Source of the DNA: Chlorobaculum sp. MV4-Y
GTDB lineage: Bacteria; Bacteroidota; Chlorobiia; Chlorobiales; Chlorobiaceae
NCBI RefSeq assembly: GCF_025244685.1
Contig: NZ_CP104202.1
Coordinates: forward strand, 312,323 to 376,322
Direction of reading: 5' to 3'
Length of the DNA stretch: 64,000 nt
Under the pieces are notes generated by a model, which was not told the origin of the DNA, searched no databases, and saw only the letters and a list, made by a program, of their open reading frames with translations. Made by a program: the position numbers and the translations under genes. Each line of letters opens with the position of its first letter. Position 1 is the first letter of the stretch. Positions 1 through 11,584 of the stretch are shown here, in pieces.

Positions 1-193
1 AAAGGGAAAAAGCTACTTTTTTGCAGAAAACGGAGGAGTATTCGGGCCTGATTTTTCTCTTCTCGACAACTTCCCGAAGCGCAGCCACCATTCAACGCTC
101 GATCATGCGCTGTTTTCAAAGCGTGACAGGGAGAATCGGTGCTTTTGAGTTGGGGCGTAAGGGTTCATTAATCAAAAACAAAGGCAGACCGCA
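1..193. other. Intergenic lead-in, no gene seen
   Basis: I see no convincing coding region or RNA here. The stretch probably carries the upstream region of the small exported protein that starts at 194, preceded by the tail of whatever lies outside the window. Confidence 0.4.
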
Positions 194-610
194 ATGAAAC
201 AGAGATTTGTTCCAGCTCTCATTATCGTGCTTGCGATGAGTGGTTTTTTCAGTGGCGCATCGGTTGCTGCTGATTCATCACCCGCAGTTCCGAAAAAGGC
301 GGCAACCACTCCGGAATCCGGGAAAACGGTTGCCAAGGATGTTCCAAAACCGGGTGGTTGGTCCAGGTTTGAATTGCTGTCATCTACGGATCGGGCAGTA
401 TTCAAGGAGACTATGGCTGGTCTCACAGGGGTGGGTTATGAGCCTCTTGCCGTCAGAAAGCAGGCGGTTGAAGGCGTGAACTACGAATTTTTCTGTAACG
501 CGAGGGCCGTCTATCCCGGCACCGATTGGCATCCTGCAATGGTGATGATTTACAAGCCACTGAAAGGCAATGCAGTCATCAAGAAAATCAGCAAGATAGA
601 TGTGCGCTGA
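194..610 (+). CDS. Small exported protein, possibly cystatin-like
   Basis: The 138-residue product begins with a charged N-terminus and a hydrophobic helix ending in SGASVAA, a plausible Sec signal peptide with cleavage near residue 26. A Pro/Lys/Ala-rich linker (to about residue 55) follows, then a compact C-terminal domain of about 80 residues. That domain contains the pattern GYEPLAVRKQAVEGVNYEF, which resembles the Q-x-V-x-G loop and following strand of cystatin-fold proteins (Q-V-V-A-G-x-N-Y). One cysteine (FFCNA) follows. The likely location is the periplasm. A protease-inhibitor role is only suggested by the motif. The gene stands alone and is followed by a good terminator at 655-695. 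The start is the only Met before the signal peptide; the ribosome binding site is weak. Confidence 0.6.
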   Translation: MKQRFVPALIIVLAMSGFFSGASVAADSSPAVPKKAATTPESGKTVAKDVPKPGGWSRFELLSSTDRAVFKETMAGLTGVGYEPLAVRKQAVEGVNYEFFCNARAVYPGTDWHPAMVMIYKPLKGNAVIKKISKIDVR

Positions 611-654
611 AACGGTGATCTAAAAAATTCACTTTTTACGGAAGCAAGACGGTG

Positions 655-695
655 GAGGCCGTCTCGCGATGCTCTTCGAGACTTCCTCTTTTTTT
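655..695 (+). terminator. Rho-independent terminator after the exported protein
   Basis: The stem gagg plus gtctcg (655-666) pairs with cgagac plus cctc (677-688) across a small symmetric internal loop, and a run of T follows. Confidence 0.6.
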
Positions 696-848
696 ATGAA
701 ACAGGTCTGTTTGTTCTGTCTTGTAATTGTTTATATCATTACCCCAGAATGGGTTAACGATCTTTTGAAAATGTTGGTGTAAAAGTGCTAACTTCACAAT
801 TCGTTTTATCGGGATCATTTTTCGGGCTGTATCAAAGGAGTGTGCCGC

Positions 849-2150
849 ATGTCGTCGAGGGATTTATCTGAAAAACAGTCTCAGCCGAGAATTATCATCT
901 ATTCCGGCAAGGGCGGAACGGGCAAGACCACCATTTCGTCCTCCACGGCAGTCGCCCTTGCACGGCAAGGCAAACGGGTGCTCATCATGTCCTCCGATCC
1001 GGCTCACTCGCTCTCCGATGTGTTCGGCGTGCAGATCGGGCGCAACGAGCCGCTGAAGATCGAAAAAAATCTCTACGGTCTCGAAGTCGATACCATCTAC
1101 GAGCTGAAGAAAAACATGTCGGGCTTCCAGAAGTTTGTCTCTTCGTCGTACAAAAATCAGGGCATCGACAGCGGCATGGCTTCGGAGCTGACCACGCAGC
1201 CGGGTCTCGACGAAATCTTCGCGCTTTCCCGCCTGCTCGACGAGTCGCAGTCCGGACGCTGGGACGCCATTGTGCTCGACACCTCGCCGACTGGCAACAC
1301 GCTCCGCCTGCTCGCCTACCCGGAGATCATTATCGGCGGCAACATGGGCAAGCAGTTCTTCAAGCTCTACAAGAGCATGTCTTCGCTGGCCCGTCCTCTC
1401 TCGGGCAACAATATTCCCGACGACGACTTCTTCAACGAGGTCAACGTGCTGCTCAAGCAGATGGAGGATATCAACGAGTTCATCCTCAGCCCGGAGGTGA
1501 CATTCCGGCTGGTGCTGAACCCGGAGAAACTCTCGATTCTCGAAACCAAGCGCGCCTACACCTTCGTGCATCTTTATGGCATCAACATCGACGGCATTTT
1601 CATCAACAAGATTCTGCCGACCTCGCGCACCGTGGGCGAGTACTTCGAGTTCTGGGCCGACCTGCACAGCAAGTATCTGATGGAGATCGACAACTCCTTC
1701 TATCCGACGCCGGTCTTCCGATGCCACCTGCAACGCACCGAGCCGATCGGTCCCGACGCGCTGTACGACATCAGCCAGATCGTCTTTGGTGAAGAGGCTC
1801 CCGACAAGACCTTCTATTCGGGCAAGAACTTCTGGATCGAGAGCAAGAAGAACCAGGCGACCTCCGATCATCGCGAAGTGCTCTGCATCCGGATTCCGTT
1901 CCTCAAGGATGCTGAGGATGTTTCGGTCGAGCGCATGGGTACCGACATCATCGTCACGGTCGATCGCGCCCAGCGCAACATCACATTGCCGAGAGCGCTC
2001 TACAGCCTCGACATGGACCGCTTCGTCCGTGAAGACAACATGCTGAGGGTGATCTTCAAGGAGGTCAAGGTCGATAAAGAGGATATGGAGCTGAACGTCA
2101 ACAAGAACGTGCTCGACAAGCTGCGTTCGATGCGCCGCCTGAAAATCTGA
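849..2150 (+). CDS. ArsA/Get3-type anion-transporting ATPase
   Basis: Product of 433 residues starting at ATG 849, chosen because aaaggag (834-840) sits 8 bases upstream; a GTG at 840 lies inside that site. The deviant Walker A SGKGGTGKTT is at residues 19-28 and carries the signature lysine of the SIMIBI ATPases. The family switch-like motif DTSPTGNTLRLL starts near residue 144 and matches the DTAPTGHTLRLL signature of ArsA. The last ~90 residues form a beta-rich domain resembling the small-heat-shock-like C-terminal domain found in bacterial ArsA homologs. Such single-domain ArsA proteins are soluble dimeric ATPases; green sulfur bacteria carry several. No arsB or arsR lies nearby, so arsenite export is not supported, and a chaperone-like or membrane-protein role is possible. 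The gene is monocistronic, 183 bp upstream of fabI. Confidence 0.88.
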   Translation: MSSRDLSEKQSQPRIIIYSGKGGTGKTTISSSTAVALARQGKRVLIMSSDPAHSLSDVFGVQIGRNEPLKIEKNLYGLEVDTIYELKKNMSGFQKFVSSSYKNQGIDSGMASELTTQPGLDEIFALSRLLDESQSGRWDAIVLDTSPTGNTLRLLAYPEIIIGGNMGKQFFKLYKSMSSLARPLSGNNIPDDDFFNEVNVLLKQMEDINEFILSPEVTFRLVLNPEKLSILETKRAYTFVHLYGINIDGIFINKILPTSRTVGEYFEFWADLHSKYLMEIDNSFYPTPVFRCHLQRTEPIGPDALYDISQIVFGEEAPDKTFYSGKNFWIESKKNQATSDHREVLCIRIPFLKDAEDVSVERMGTDIIVTVDRAQRNITLPRALYSLDMDRFVREDNMLRVIFKEVKVDKEDMELNVNKNVLDKLRSMRRLKI

Positions 2151-2333
2151 CGTTGACGCGCGTGGCGTGACCGAAGTCAGCGCGTCGCGTTTGCCGCGTC
2201 GCATTTTCAGCAGGGTATAAAATTTACCGGTAGCTGTTTAACAATTCACCGGAAACTTGTATCTTAACAGCTTTGAACGATCATCAAAGGGGTAACCGCT
2301 ACCCTTATTTTCTGAATAGAATCAGATTGTATC

Positions 2334-3215
2334 ATGCCCGAAAAAGCGCACTATGGTCTTTTGAAAGGAAAAAAAGGAATTGTTTTCGGCCCGCTCGATG
2401 AAAGCAGCATTGGCTGGCAGATCGCGCTTCATGCCTACCGCGAAGGTGCGGAAATCGCGCTTTCGAATGTTGCGACGGCCATTCGCTTCGGCAATCTCCA
2501 GGAGCTGTCCGCGCTTTGCGGTAACGCCCCGATTCTGATCTGCGATGCGTCCAAGAACGAGGATGTCGATAATACCTTCAGGGAACTCAAAGAGAAAATG
2601 GGTCCCGTCGATTTCATCGTGCACTCGATCGGTATGTCCCAGAACATCCGCAAGCAGGTGCCATACGAGGAGCTGAACTACGAGTGGTTTATGAGAACGC
2701 TCGATGTGTCGGGCATTTCGTTCCACAGGCTTGTGGCTTATGCGCTGAAGAACGAGGCTATCAATGACGGCGCCAGCATCGTTGCGCTTTCTTACATCGC
2801 TTCGCAGCGAAACTACTGGACCTATTCGGATATGGGCGACGCGAAATCGCTGCTCGAATCGATTGCACGCAGCTTCGGCCCGAGACTGGCACCTCGCGGC
2901 ATCCGGATCAACACGATTTCACAGAGCCCGACCTACACGAAAGCCGGCAGCGGTATTCCCGGTTTCGAGAAGATGTACGATTACGGTGAACTGATGTCGC
3001 CGCTCGGTAACGCGAGTGCTGAAGAGTGCGCCGAGTACACCATGACGATCCTGAGCGATCTGACGCGCAAGGTGACCATGCAGAATCTTTTCCATGATGG
3101 CGGTTACAGCTCGATGGGTGCAACCATTCCCATGATCAAGCTTGCTCATGAGGTTTTACATGACAAGGAGCTTGCCGAAAGAGTTGGACTCGAAGGCCGT
3201 CATTCATCCAAGTAA
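2334..3215 (+). CDS. fabI: Enoyl-ACP reductase FabI (divergent SDR)
   Basis: A 293-residue short-chain dehydrogenase of the FabI class, catalysing the NAD(P)H-dependent last reduction of each fatty-acid elongation cycle. The N-terminal cofactor loop reads GPLDESSIGW, the FabI form rather than the common TGxxxGIG. The catalytic Tyr-x6-Lys pair is Y164/K171 (YSDMGDAK), preceded by a SYIAS strand end. The substrate-loop region has GIRINTISQSPTYTKAGSGI, parallel to the GIRVNAISAGPIKTLAASGI pattern of FabI. It is about 30 residues longer than the E. coli enzyme. The start ATG 2334 leads directly into the Rossmann domain. The upstream 183 bp and downstream 319 bp hold no other gene, so it is probably transcribed alone. 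Confidence 0.85.
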   Translation: MPEKAHYGLLKGKKGIVFGPLDESSIGWQIALHAYREGAEIALSNVATAIRFGNLQELSALCGNAPILICDASKNEDVDNTFRELKEKMGPVDFIVHSIGMSQNIRKQVPYEELNYEWFMRTLDVSGISFHRLVAYALKNEAINDGASIVALSYIASQRNYWTYSDMGDAKSLLESIARSFGPRLAPRGIRINTISQSPTYTKAGSGIPGFEKMYDYGELMSPLGNASAEECAEYTMTILSDLTRKVTMQNLFHDGGYSSMGATIPMIKLAHEVLHDKELAERVGLEGRHSSK

Positions 3216-5760
<2,545 letters not shown>

Positions 5761-5787
5761 GTTCTGTCGCAAGACAGCACATCGTCA

Positions 5788-5826
5788 ACAGAGAAGCCCG
5801 GTGCATCGCCGGGCTTCTCTGTTTTC
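5788..5826. terminator. Bidirectional terminator between icd and the L,D-transpeptidase gene
   Basis: A perfect 14-bp stem (5788-5801 with 5809-5822) and a 7-base loop, followed by gttttc on the plus strand. It separates two convergent genes and can serve both. Confidence 0.8.
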
Positions 5827-6472
5827 AGGGAGTTTCGTTACCGGGCGCCCACGCATAGATAAACCCCCCGGCGGAGAGCTTTTGCACCACCTCGCTGATG
5901 TCGCTTTTTGAAACGACAAAACAGCCGTTGCTTCTGCCGATCCTCGGTCCCTGGAAGGTGAGCGTGTTCAGCAGGATGAAGGGAATCGAGACATACCCGG
6001 CCTGGTGCAGCACGATGTCACGTTTCGAGGCGTTGCCATTCCGCAGCGAATCGAGGCCGTCGAGCCGCAGCGCGAGTCCGTGGTCGCCGTAATATTGCTC
6101 TCCGATGCGGAACAGCCCGAGGCTGCTCATGTTCGACTCCGGAGTGTTCGAAAACTGCCGGGCGAAAAGCTCGCCGGAGTTTTTGCCGTGGGCAACCCGA
6201 TAGAACGACTGTCGACCGGTTTTCAGGTCGATGATGACCATCCGCTTCATGAACGATGGCTTTGAGTAGTCGATGACGGCAAGCGTCCGGGGCGGCTCGC
6301 TTGCGGGGTTCCGGCGCCGGTACTCCTGCATGGCGGCGAAAGCCTCTCTTGTCGCCTCCGCCGAAACATTTCCCGAATCGAGCAGGAGTGCGATAGTTCC
6401 GAGGTTCAGCAGGAGAAGCAGGAGTAGAAGCAGCAAGCCTGCCGTGCCGGACGCTTTTTTTACAGGATTCAC
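5825..6472 (-). CDS. L,D-transpeptidase catalytic-domain protein (YkuD_2-like)
   Basis: A 215-residue protein with an N-terminal membrane anchor or signal that includes ten consecutive leucines. The following domain shows the hallmarks of the murein L,D-transpeptidase catalytic family: a conserved histidine (IVLHQAGYV) and the nucleophile motif GRSNGCFVV with Cys at residue 184. It also has MVIIDLKTGRQSFYRVAHGK, typical of the first strands of this fold. It is expected to act in the periplasm on peptidoglycan, though substrate and reaction are not shown by the sequence. It is convergent with icd and shares its terminator. Only about 70 bp separate it from pirin upstream, so the two could be co-transcribed. 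Confidence 0.75.
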   Translation of the reverse strand: MNPVKKASGTAGLLLLLLLLLLNLGTIALLLDSGNVSAEATREAFAAMQEYRRRNPASEPPRTLAVIDYSKPSFMKRMVIIDLKTGRQSFYRVAHGKNSGELFARQFSNTPESNMSSLGLFRIGEQYYGDHGLALRLDGLDSLRNGNASKRDIVLHQAGYVSIPFILLNTLTFQGPRIGRSNGCFVVSKSDISEVVQKLSAGGFIYAWAPGNETP

Positions 6473-6542
6473 GAACGTGGATCTGGCGTTGATGGATGGT
6501 CAAAATAGCCCGCCTCGTCGATTTGGCCAAACGCAGCTCTAC

Positions 6543-7451
6543 TCAGCGCTCTTTGATGAAGGTGCCGTTCTGGTACTCCTCGAAGGCGGTGCGCAACTCT
6601 TCTCTGGTGTTCATGACGATCGGGCCGTACCAGGCGACCGGTTCGTTGAGCGGTTTGCCCGAGATGAGCAGAAACCGGACCGAATCGTTTTCGGTGCTTA
6701 TCGTCACGCTGTCTCCATCGCTGAACAGAATGAGGATTTCATTATCCTGATATGGTGCAGGCTCCATGTCGAAATAGTTGACCCCCTCTGTATCATGGGA
6801 GAACGGTTCGTCGGCATGGCAGAAGATGCCCCTGCCCCCGATGACGTAGGCGAGCACCGTGTGCCCCCGTTTGACTGGATGGGTGAAAGAGGTCGATGGC
6901 GGCACGGTGACGTCGAGATATTCCGGGTCGATGGCGATGTCGTCAACCGGGCCGACCGTCTCACTGATCCTGCCGCTGAAGAGCGAGATGGTGACGCCGC
7001 TGTCAAGCTTCAGCTTCGGCACCTGGGAGTCGGTGATGTCGCGGTACCGCGGCCTGGTCATCTTCTGTGAGGCGGGCAGGTTTGCCCAGAGCTGGAGTCC
7101 GCCCATTCTTTTGTGCCGGTCGCCCTCCGGCATCTCCTGATGGATGATGCCGCTCCCGGCGGTCATCCACTGCAAGCCGCCGGGCCGGATCACGCCGCTG
7201 TTGCCCAGGCTGTCGCCGTGCTCCACCTGGCCTTCGAGCATGTAGGTGATGGTTTCGATGCCGCGATGCGGGTGCCAGGGAAACCCCTTGCGATAGTCCT
7301 CACTGTCTCCTGAACGGAAATCGTCAAGCAGCAAGAAAGGGTCGAACAGCGGAAGCTCGCTGAATCCGAAGGCTCGTTTGAGCCGCACTCCGGCGCCTTC
7401 GGTTACCGGTTTGCTTCTGAACGCCTTGCTGATGGTTCTCGGCTTGGTCAT
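6543..7451 (-). CDS. Pirin family protein
   Basis: A 302-residue bicupin protein of the pirin family. The metal-binding set of the N-terminal cupin is visible: His60 and His62 in WHPHRG, and His104 and Glu106 in GIIHQEMPEG. These match the four iron ligands of characterised pirins. The family landmarks LLLDDFR and GGLQWMTAGSGI are present. Some pirins act as quercetinases or redox-sensing cofactors; nothing here decides the substrate. The next gene downstream on the same strand is the L,D-transpeptidase-like protein, about 70 bp away. The upstream neighbour (from 7668) is divergent. Confidence 0.88.
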   Translation of the reverse strand: MTKPRTISKAFRSKPVTEGAGVRLKRAFGFSELPLFDPFLLLDDFRSGDSEDYRKGFPWHPHRGIETITYMLEGQVEHGDSLGNSGVIRPGGLQWMTAGSGIIHQEMPEGDRHKRMGGLQLWANLPASQKMTRPRYRDITDSQVPKLKLDSGVTISLFSGRISETVGPVDDIAIDPEYLDVTVPPSTSFTHPVKRGHTVLAYVIGGRGIFCHADEPFSHDTEGVNYFDMEPAPYQDNEILILFSDGDSVTISTENDSVRFLLISGKPLNEPVAWYGPIVMNTREELRTAFEEYQNGTFIKER

Positions 7452-7667
7452 GGCATTCGCTCCTGTTCTGGATTTGCGAGGGTACGCGATCAGATAACGA
7501 ACGACGAGCCGGAGCCATTAAGTTCATATTCGGCGACCCTGCGGGTATATTTCGGGAAGCGATGAATTTTCTGCCGATGATCGAAAAGGGCTGTTCAATA
7601 TGGCTGTTAATGTGTAATTTCACGCCAAAAGATGAACGACAATACCAGCTTTACCAAGGACTTCGAC

Positions 7668-8486
7668 ATGTCAGCAAAAACCGCGAATATTCTCTTTATC
7701 GGCGATGTCGTCGGCAATCCTGGCCTGCAGATCGTCAGCCGGATGCTCAAGGGATTCATCTCGAAGTACGAGGTCGATTTCGTCATTTGTAACGGCGAGA
7801 ACGCCCACAACGGTAAAGGCATGAGCCTTGAAGCGCTGAATCTGATGCTCGAAGCGGGCGTCGATGTGGTGACTGGCGGCAATCACATCTGGAACAACTT
7901 CAACTTTTTCGACACGCTCAAGACGCACGAGCGGGTGCTCCGCCCGCAGAATTACCCCAAGGGCACGTATGGCAAAGGTTACGGTGTGTACAAACTTCCT
8001 CGCGGGCTGGGTAACATCACCGTGCTGAATCTGCAAGGGCGCACCTTCATGTCTCCGATCGACTGCCCGTTTCGCACGGCGGACTGGGTGATCAAGCAGA
8101 CCAAAGAGCAGTCATCGCTCCTCGTGGTCGATTTCCACGCCGAAGCGACCGCCGAAAAGCTCGCCTTGGCCTGGTACCTCGATGGCCGGGTGTCGGCGGT
8201 GATCGGCACGCACACCCACGTGCAGACCGCTGACGAACGCATTTTTCCGAAAGGCACGGCCTACCTGACCGATGTCGGCATGACCGGACCTTACCAGTCG
8301 GTGATCGGCATGCAGGTCAAATCGGCGGTTGACCGGATGCTTTACCAGACCCCCCACAAATATGAATGCGCCACCGACGACGTCCATTTTTCTGCCGTGC
8401 TGCTCAAGCTCGACGTCGAGACTGGCAAAGCGGTTGGCATCGAGCGGATTTTCTATCCGGAGTTCGAGAACGCGCCGCAGGCATAA
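7668..8486 (+). CDS. YmdB-like metallophosphoesterase
   Basis: A 272-residue protein of the YmdB/TIGR00282 calcineurin-like family. Metal-binding motifs in order: FIGDVVG near residue 12, NGENAHNGKG, GGNHIWNN, the DFHAEATAE block, and GTHTHVQTAD. B. subtilis YmdB (264 residues) hydrolyses 2',3'-cyclic nucleotides and affects biofilm behaviour; the same biochemical activity is likely here, the physiology unknown. ATG 7668 is preferred over ATG 7632 because aagga (7655-7659) lies 8 bases upstream and the length then matches the family. The gene ends just before a bidirectional terminator shared with the convergent fbp. Confidence 0.85.
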   Translation: MSAKTANILFIGDVVGNPGLQIVSRMLKGFISKYEVDFVICNGENAHNGKGMSLEALNLMLEAGVDVVTGGNHIWNNFNFFDTLKTHERVLRPQNYPKGTYGKGYGVYKLPRGLGNITVLNLQGRTFMSPIDCPFRTADWVIKQTKEQSSLLVVDFHAEATAEKLALAWYLDGRVSAVIGTHTHVQTADERIFPKGTAYLTDVGMTGPYQSVIGMQVKSAVDRMLYQTPHKYECATDDVHFSAVLLKLDVETGKAVGIERIFYPEFENAPQA

Positions 8487-8509
8487 TCTCGATTCCGATC
8501 CTGAAAAAC

Positions 8510-8541
8510 ACAAAACCCCAACCAATCGGCTGGGGTTTTGT
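8510..8541. terminator. Bidirectional terminator between the YmdB-like gene and fbp
   Basis: An 11-bp perfect stem (8510-8520 with 8531-8541) and a 10-base loop. A-rich sequence to the left and T-rich sequence in the right arm allow termination from either side. Confidence 0.75.
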
Positions 8542-8566
8542 CGTTATCAAAAAAGTTCAGTAAACT

Positions 8567-9568
8567 TTACCTCTTTCCCTGCTCGAACTCTTCGGCGATG
8601 AGTACGTCGTTCTTGCTGCCGATGTAGAGCGGGGTGCGCTGGTGCAGCTCGGTCGGCTCGATGTCGAGGATTCTCTGGTGGCCGTCGGTGGCGCGGCCTC
8701 CGGCCTGCTCGCAGATGAAGGCCATCGGATTGGCTTCGTACATCAGGCGGAGCTTGCCGTTTTTGTGCTTCTTCGTGGCCGGATAGACGAACACACCGCC
8801 GGTGAGCAGGTTGCGGTGGAAATCGGCGACGAACGAGCCGATGTAGCGGGTGCTGTAGGGGCGTCCGGTTGCCTTGTCTTCCTCCTTGAGGTAGTCGAGA
8901 AAGCGCTTCGTGCCGTCGTTAAAATCCTGCCAGGAGCCTTCGTTGACCGAGTAGTATTTGCCTCGCTCCGGGGTGGTGATGTTTTCATGCGAGAGCAGGA
9001 ACTCGCCGACGGTCTGGTCGTAGGTGAAACCGTGCACGCCGTGGCCGGTGGTATAAACCATCATGACCGACGAGCCGTAGATGACGTATCCGGCGGCAAC
9101 CTGGTCGGCCCCTTTCTGCAGGCAGTCTTCAAGGCTTGCCTGCGTGGGGTCGTCGCTCTTGAGCTTGTAGATCGAGAAGATCGTGCCCACGCTGACGTTC
9201 ACGTCGATGTTTGACGAGCCGTCGAGCGGGTCGAAAAGCAGCACGTAGTTACCGGTTTCGTTTTTCGGGGGTACGATGACGCTTTCGTTTTCCTCCGATC
9301 CCATGAGTGCGAACCGCCCATGCTGGCCGATGGCGCAGATGATCTTTTCGTTGGCGAACAGGTCGAGCTTTTTGACCTCCTCGCCCTGCACGTTGGTCGT
9401 TCCGGCCAGCCCGAGGATATCGGCGAGACCTGCCCTGACAACTTCACGCCGGACCAGTTTGGCGGCGAAGGCGACGTCGTTCAACAGGTCAGTCACTTCG
9501 CTGTTGACTTCCGGGTTGAGTTTCTGCTGCTGGAGAAAATGGCTTTCGATGGTGGTGAGCTTGTTCAT
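8567..9568 (-). CDS. fbp: Fructose-1,6-bisphosphatase class I
   Basis: From the Met at 9568 the protein has 333 residues, the usual class I FBPase length. Motifs: [16 protein letters not shown] near the N-terminus, GSEENE, and the metal-binding [14 protein letters not shown] central [15 protein letters not shown] follows, then [20 protein letters not shown] near the C-terminus. It removes the 1-phosphate in gluconeogenesis, which is essential for sugar synthesis after CO2 fixation by the reductive TCA cycle. An in-frame Met at 9760 would add 64 residues and has a better, closely spaced AGGA, but the extension has no counterpart I recognise in the family. The gene is divergent from recJ. Confidence 0.93.
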   Translation of the reverse strand: MNKLTTIESHFLQQQKLNPEVNSEVTDLLNDVAFAAKLVRREVVRAGLADILGLAGTTNVQGEEVKKLDLFANEKIICAIGQHGRFALMGSEENESVIVPPKNETGNYVLLFDPLDGSSNIDVNVSVGTIFSIYKLKSDDPTQASLEDCLQKGADQVAAGYVIYGSSVMMVYTTGHGVHGFTYDQTVGEFLLSHENITTPERGKYYSVNEGSWQDFNDGTKRFLDYLKEEDKATGRPYSTRYIGSFVADFHRNLLTGGVFVYPATKKHKNGKLRLMYEANPMAFICEQAGGRATDGHQRILDIEPTELHQRTPLYIGSKNDVLIAEEFEQGKR

Positions 9569-9783
9569 CACAGAGTCGTTCAGAAGTTTGAATAAAGGCC
9601 AGTTAGCCGACGCGTTCAAGCGGGTGAGTGCCGTACTGATAAACAGGAATGCCTTGAAATCTATGCTATTTTCAAGGGTATTCCAACGCTGCAGGATTTC
9701 AGTTTCAAAAACTGTTTTTTCCTGAAGAAACGATGAATTATCCGTACATTCACCGACCATTTTCCTGATTCAAGGATTCATTC

Positions 9784-11490
9784 ATGAAACGATACCGGTG
9801 GACATGCCTTGAACCCGAACCCACGCTGGTTCAGGCTCTTTCCGAAGCGATCAACGTCAGCGCGCCCATTGCCGCCGCGCTGTGCAATCGTGGCATTTCG
9901 AGCTTCGAGGAGGCCCGCCGGTTTTTTCGTCCTTCGCTCGACGAGATACCGTCACCATTTCTTTTCAATGACATGAAGCGCGCCGTAGGCCGCCTGTCGA
10001 AGGCGATTTCCGGTGGCGAGAAGATCATGGTCTATGGTGACTACGATGTCGATGGCACCTCCGGGACCGCCATGCTTTCGCTGTTTCTGCGTGAAATGGG
10101 GGCTGATGTCTGTCACTATATCAATGACCGTTTCACGGAAGGCTACGGTCTTTCGGAGGCCGGAATTGCCTGGGCCTTTGAACAGGGGGTGTCGCTCATT
10201 GTTACGGTGGATTGCGGCATTCGCGCTATTGCCGAGGTGCAGGCGTGTTCGGGTAAAGGGATCGACGTTATCATCTGCGACCACCACGAGGCCGGAGAAC
10301 TTCCGGATGCGTGCGCGATTCTCAACCCGAAAGTGGAGGGCTGCGGTTATCCTTTCCGGGAGCTTTGCGGTTGCGGCGTGGCGCTCAAGCTCATGCAGGC
10401 AATGGTCGAAGCGAGGGGGGATGGCGTGGAGAGTTGGCGGACATATCTCGACTTCGTGGCCGTCGCGACCGCCGCAGACATGGTTTCGCTGCATGGCGAG
10501 AACCGCGTCTATCTGCACGAGGGAATCGAGCTGATGCGCCGGTCGCCCCGCGTGAGTTTTCGGGCGATGGCCGAGAACATGAAGGTCAACCTCGCCGAGT
10601 TCGGCATGATGAACATCACCTATGGCATTGCTCCCCGAATCAACGCCGCCGGGCGCATGGAGTCCGCCGACGCGGCGATGCAGTGGATGCTCTGTTCCGG
10701 CGAGGCGGAGGCGCGCCTTCACGCGGCGGAACTCGAAGCGCTGAATGCACGGCGGCGGGAGATCGATGCCGAAATTACGTCGCGCGCTGAAACGATGGTG
10801 GCGGGTCATTGCGCCAGTTATTGCTCTTCGATTGTGCTGTATGACGAAACGTGGCATCTCGGCGTGCTCGGCATCGTTGCCTCGAAGCTGCTCGACAAAT
10901 ATCAGTTGCCCACCGTCGTGATGGGCCGGATGAATGGTCTCATCAAGGGTTCGGTCAGGAGCGTCGATCAGCTGAACATCTATGATGTTTTGCACGAGTG
11001 CCGTGACCATCTCGAACAGTTTGGCGGTCACCACCAGGCGGCGGGGCTGACGCTCAGGCCGGAACAGCTCGAAGCGTTCCGGCGCCGTTTTGACGAGGTG
11101 TGCCGCGAATTGCTGCCGGTCGAGGCCCGCCAGAAGGCGCTGCTGATCGATGCTGAACTCACGCTTGACGAGATAACCCCGAATTTCCTTAACGTGCTCG
11201 AACAGTTCGCCCCTTTCGGCTTCTCCAACCGCGAGCCGCTTTTCACCGCCACCGGCTGCCGCCTCGTCGGCAAGCCGAAGCTCCTTCGGGAGCGGCACGT
11301 CAAGTTTACGGTGCGCGGCGAGCGCAGCCCGTCATTCGAAGTGATTGCTTTCGACCGGCCCGATATTTTCACCGATCTCGAAGCTCACGGTTCCGCCTCA
11401 GCCCTGCAGTTGGTCTGCATTCCCGAAAGAAATCAATGGAACGGTCGCGAATACGTGCAACTCCGGGTAAAGGATATGGCAATTGGGTAG
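9784..11490 (+). CDS. recJ: Single-stranded-DNA-specific exonuclease RecJ
   Basis: A 568-residue DHH-family nuclease. The first metal motif YGDYDVDGTSG has Asp86, Asp88 and Asp90, and the signature DHH is at residues 166-168. The RINAAGRM block and the DHHA1 motif FGGHHQAAGLTL follow, then a C-terminal OB-like region. RecJ degrades single-stranded DNA 5' to 3' during recombination and mismatch repair. Length and motif order match bacterial RecJ. It is divergent from fbp and followed directly by a terminator, so it is monocistronic. Confidence 0.95.
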   Translation: MKRYRWTCLEPEPTLVQALSEAINVSAPIAAALCNRGISSFEEARRFFRPSLDEIPSPFLFNDMKRAVGRLSKAISGGEKIMVYGDYDVDGTSGTAMLSLFLREMGADVCHYINDRFTEGYGLSEAGIAWAFEQGVSLIVTVDCGIRAIAEVQACSGKGIDVIICDHHEAGELPDACAILNPKVEGCGYPFRELCGCGVALKLMQAMVEARGDGVESWRTYLDFVAVATAADMVSLHGENRVYLHEGIELMRRSPRVSFRAMAENMKVNLAEFGMMNITYGIAPRINAAGRMESADAAMQWMLCSGEAEARLHAAELEALNARRREIDAEITSRAETMVAGHCASYCSSIVLYDETWHLGVLGIVASKLLDKYQLPTVVMGRMNGLIKGSVRSVDQLNIYDVLHECRDHLEQFGGHHQAAGLTLRPEQLEAFRRRFDEVCRELLPVEARQKALLIDAELTLDEITPNFLNVLEQFAPFGFSNREPLFTATGCRLVGKPKLLRERHVKFTVRGERSPSFEVIAFDRPDIFTDLEAHGSASALQLVCIPERNQWNGREYVQLRVKDMAIG

Positions 11491-11503
11491 CATCATAGGC
11501 TGA

Positions 11504-11538
11504 AAAAGAGGAGATTGCTGAAATCTCCTCTTTTCGTT
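11504..11538. terminator. Terminator between recJ and the sugar-transfer operon
   Basis: The 13-bp stem aaaagaggagatt (11504-11516) pairs with 11522-11534 around a 5-base loop. It has T-rich tails on both strands and lies between convergent genes. Confidence 0.8.
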
Positions 11539-11584
11539 TTACGCTGCTGTTTTTAGTGCCTCTGACGTCACTGTCGTCTTTTCT

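Noticed and set aside
864-2204. 446-residue minus-strand open frame opposite the ArsA-like gene
   Set aside because: Antisense shadow of a GC-rich gene with strong codon bias. No ribosome site or recognisable domain, and the plus-strand product is clearly real.
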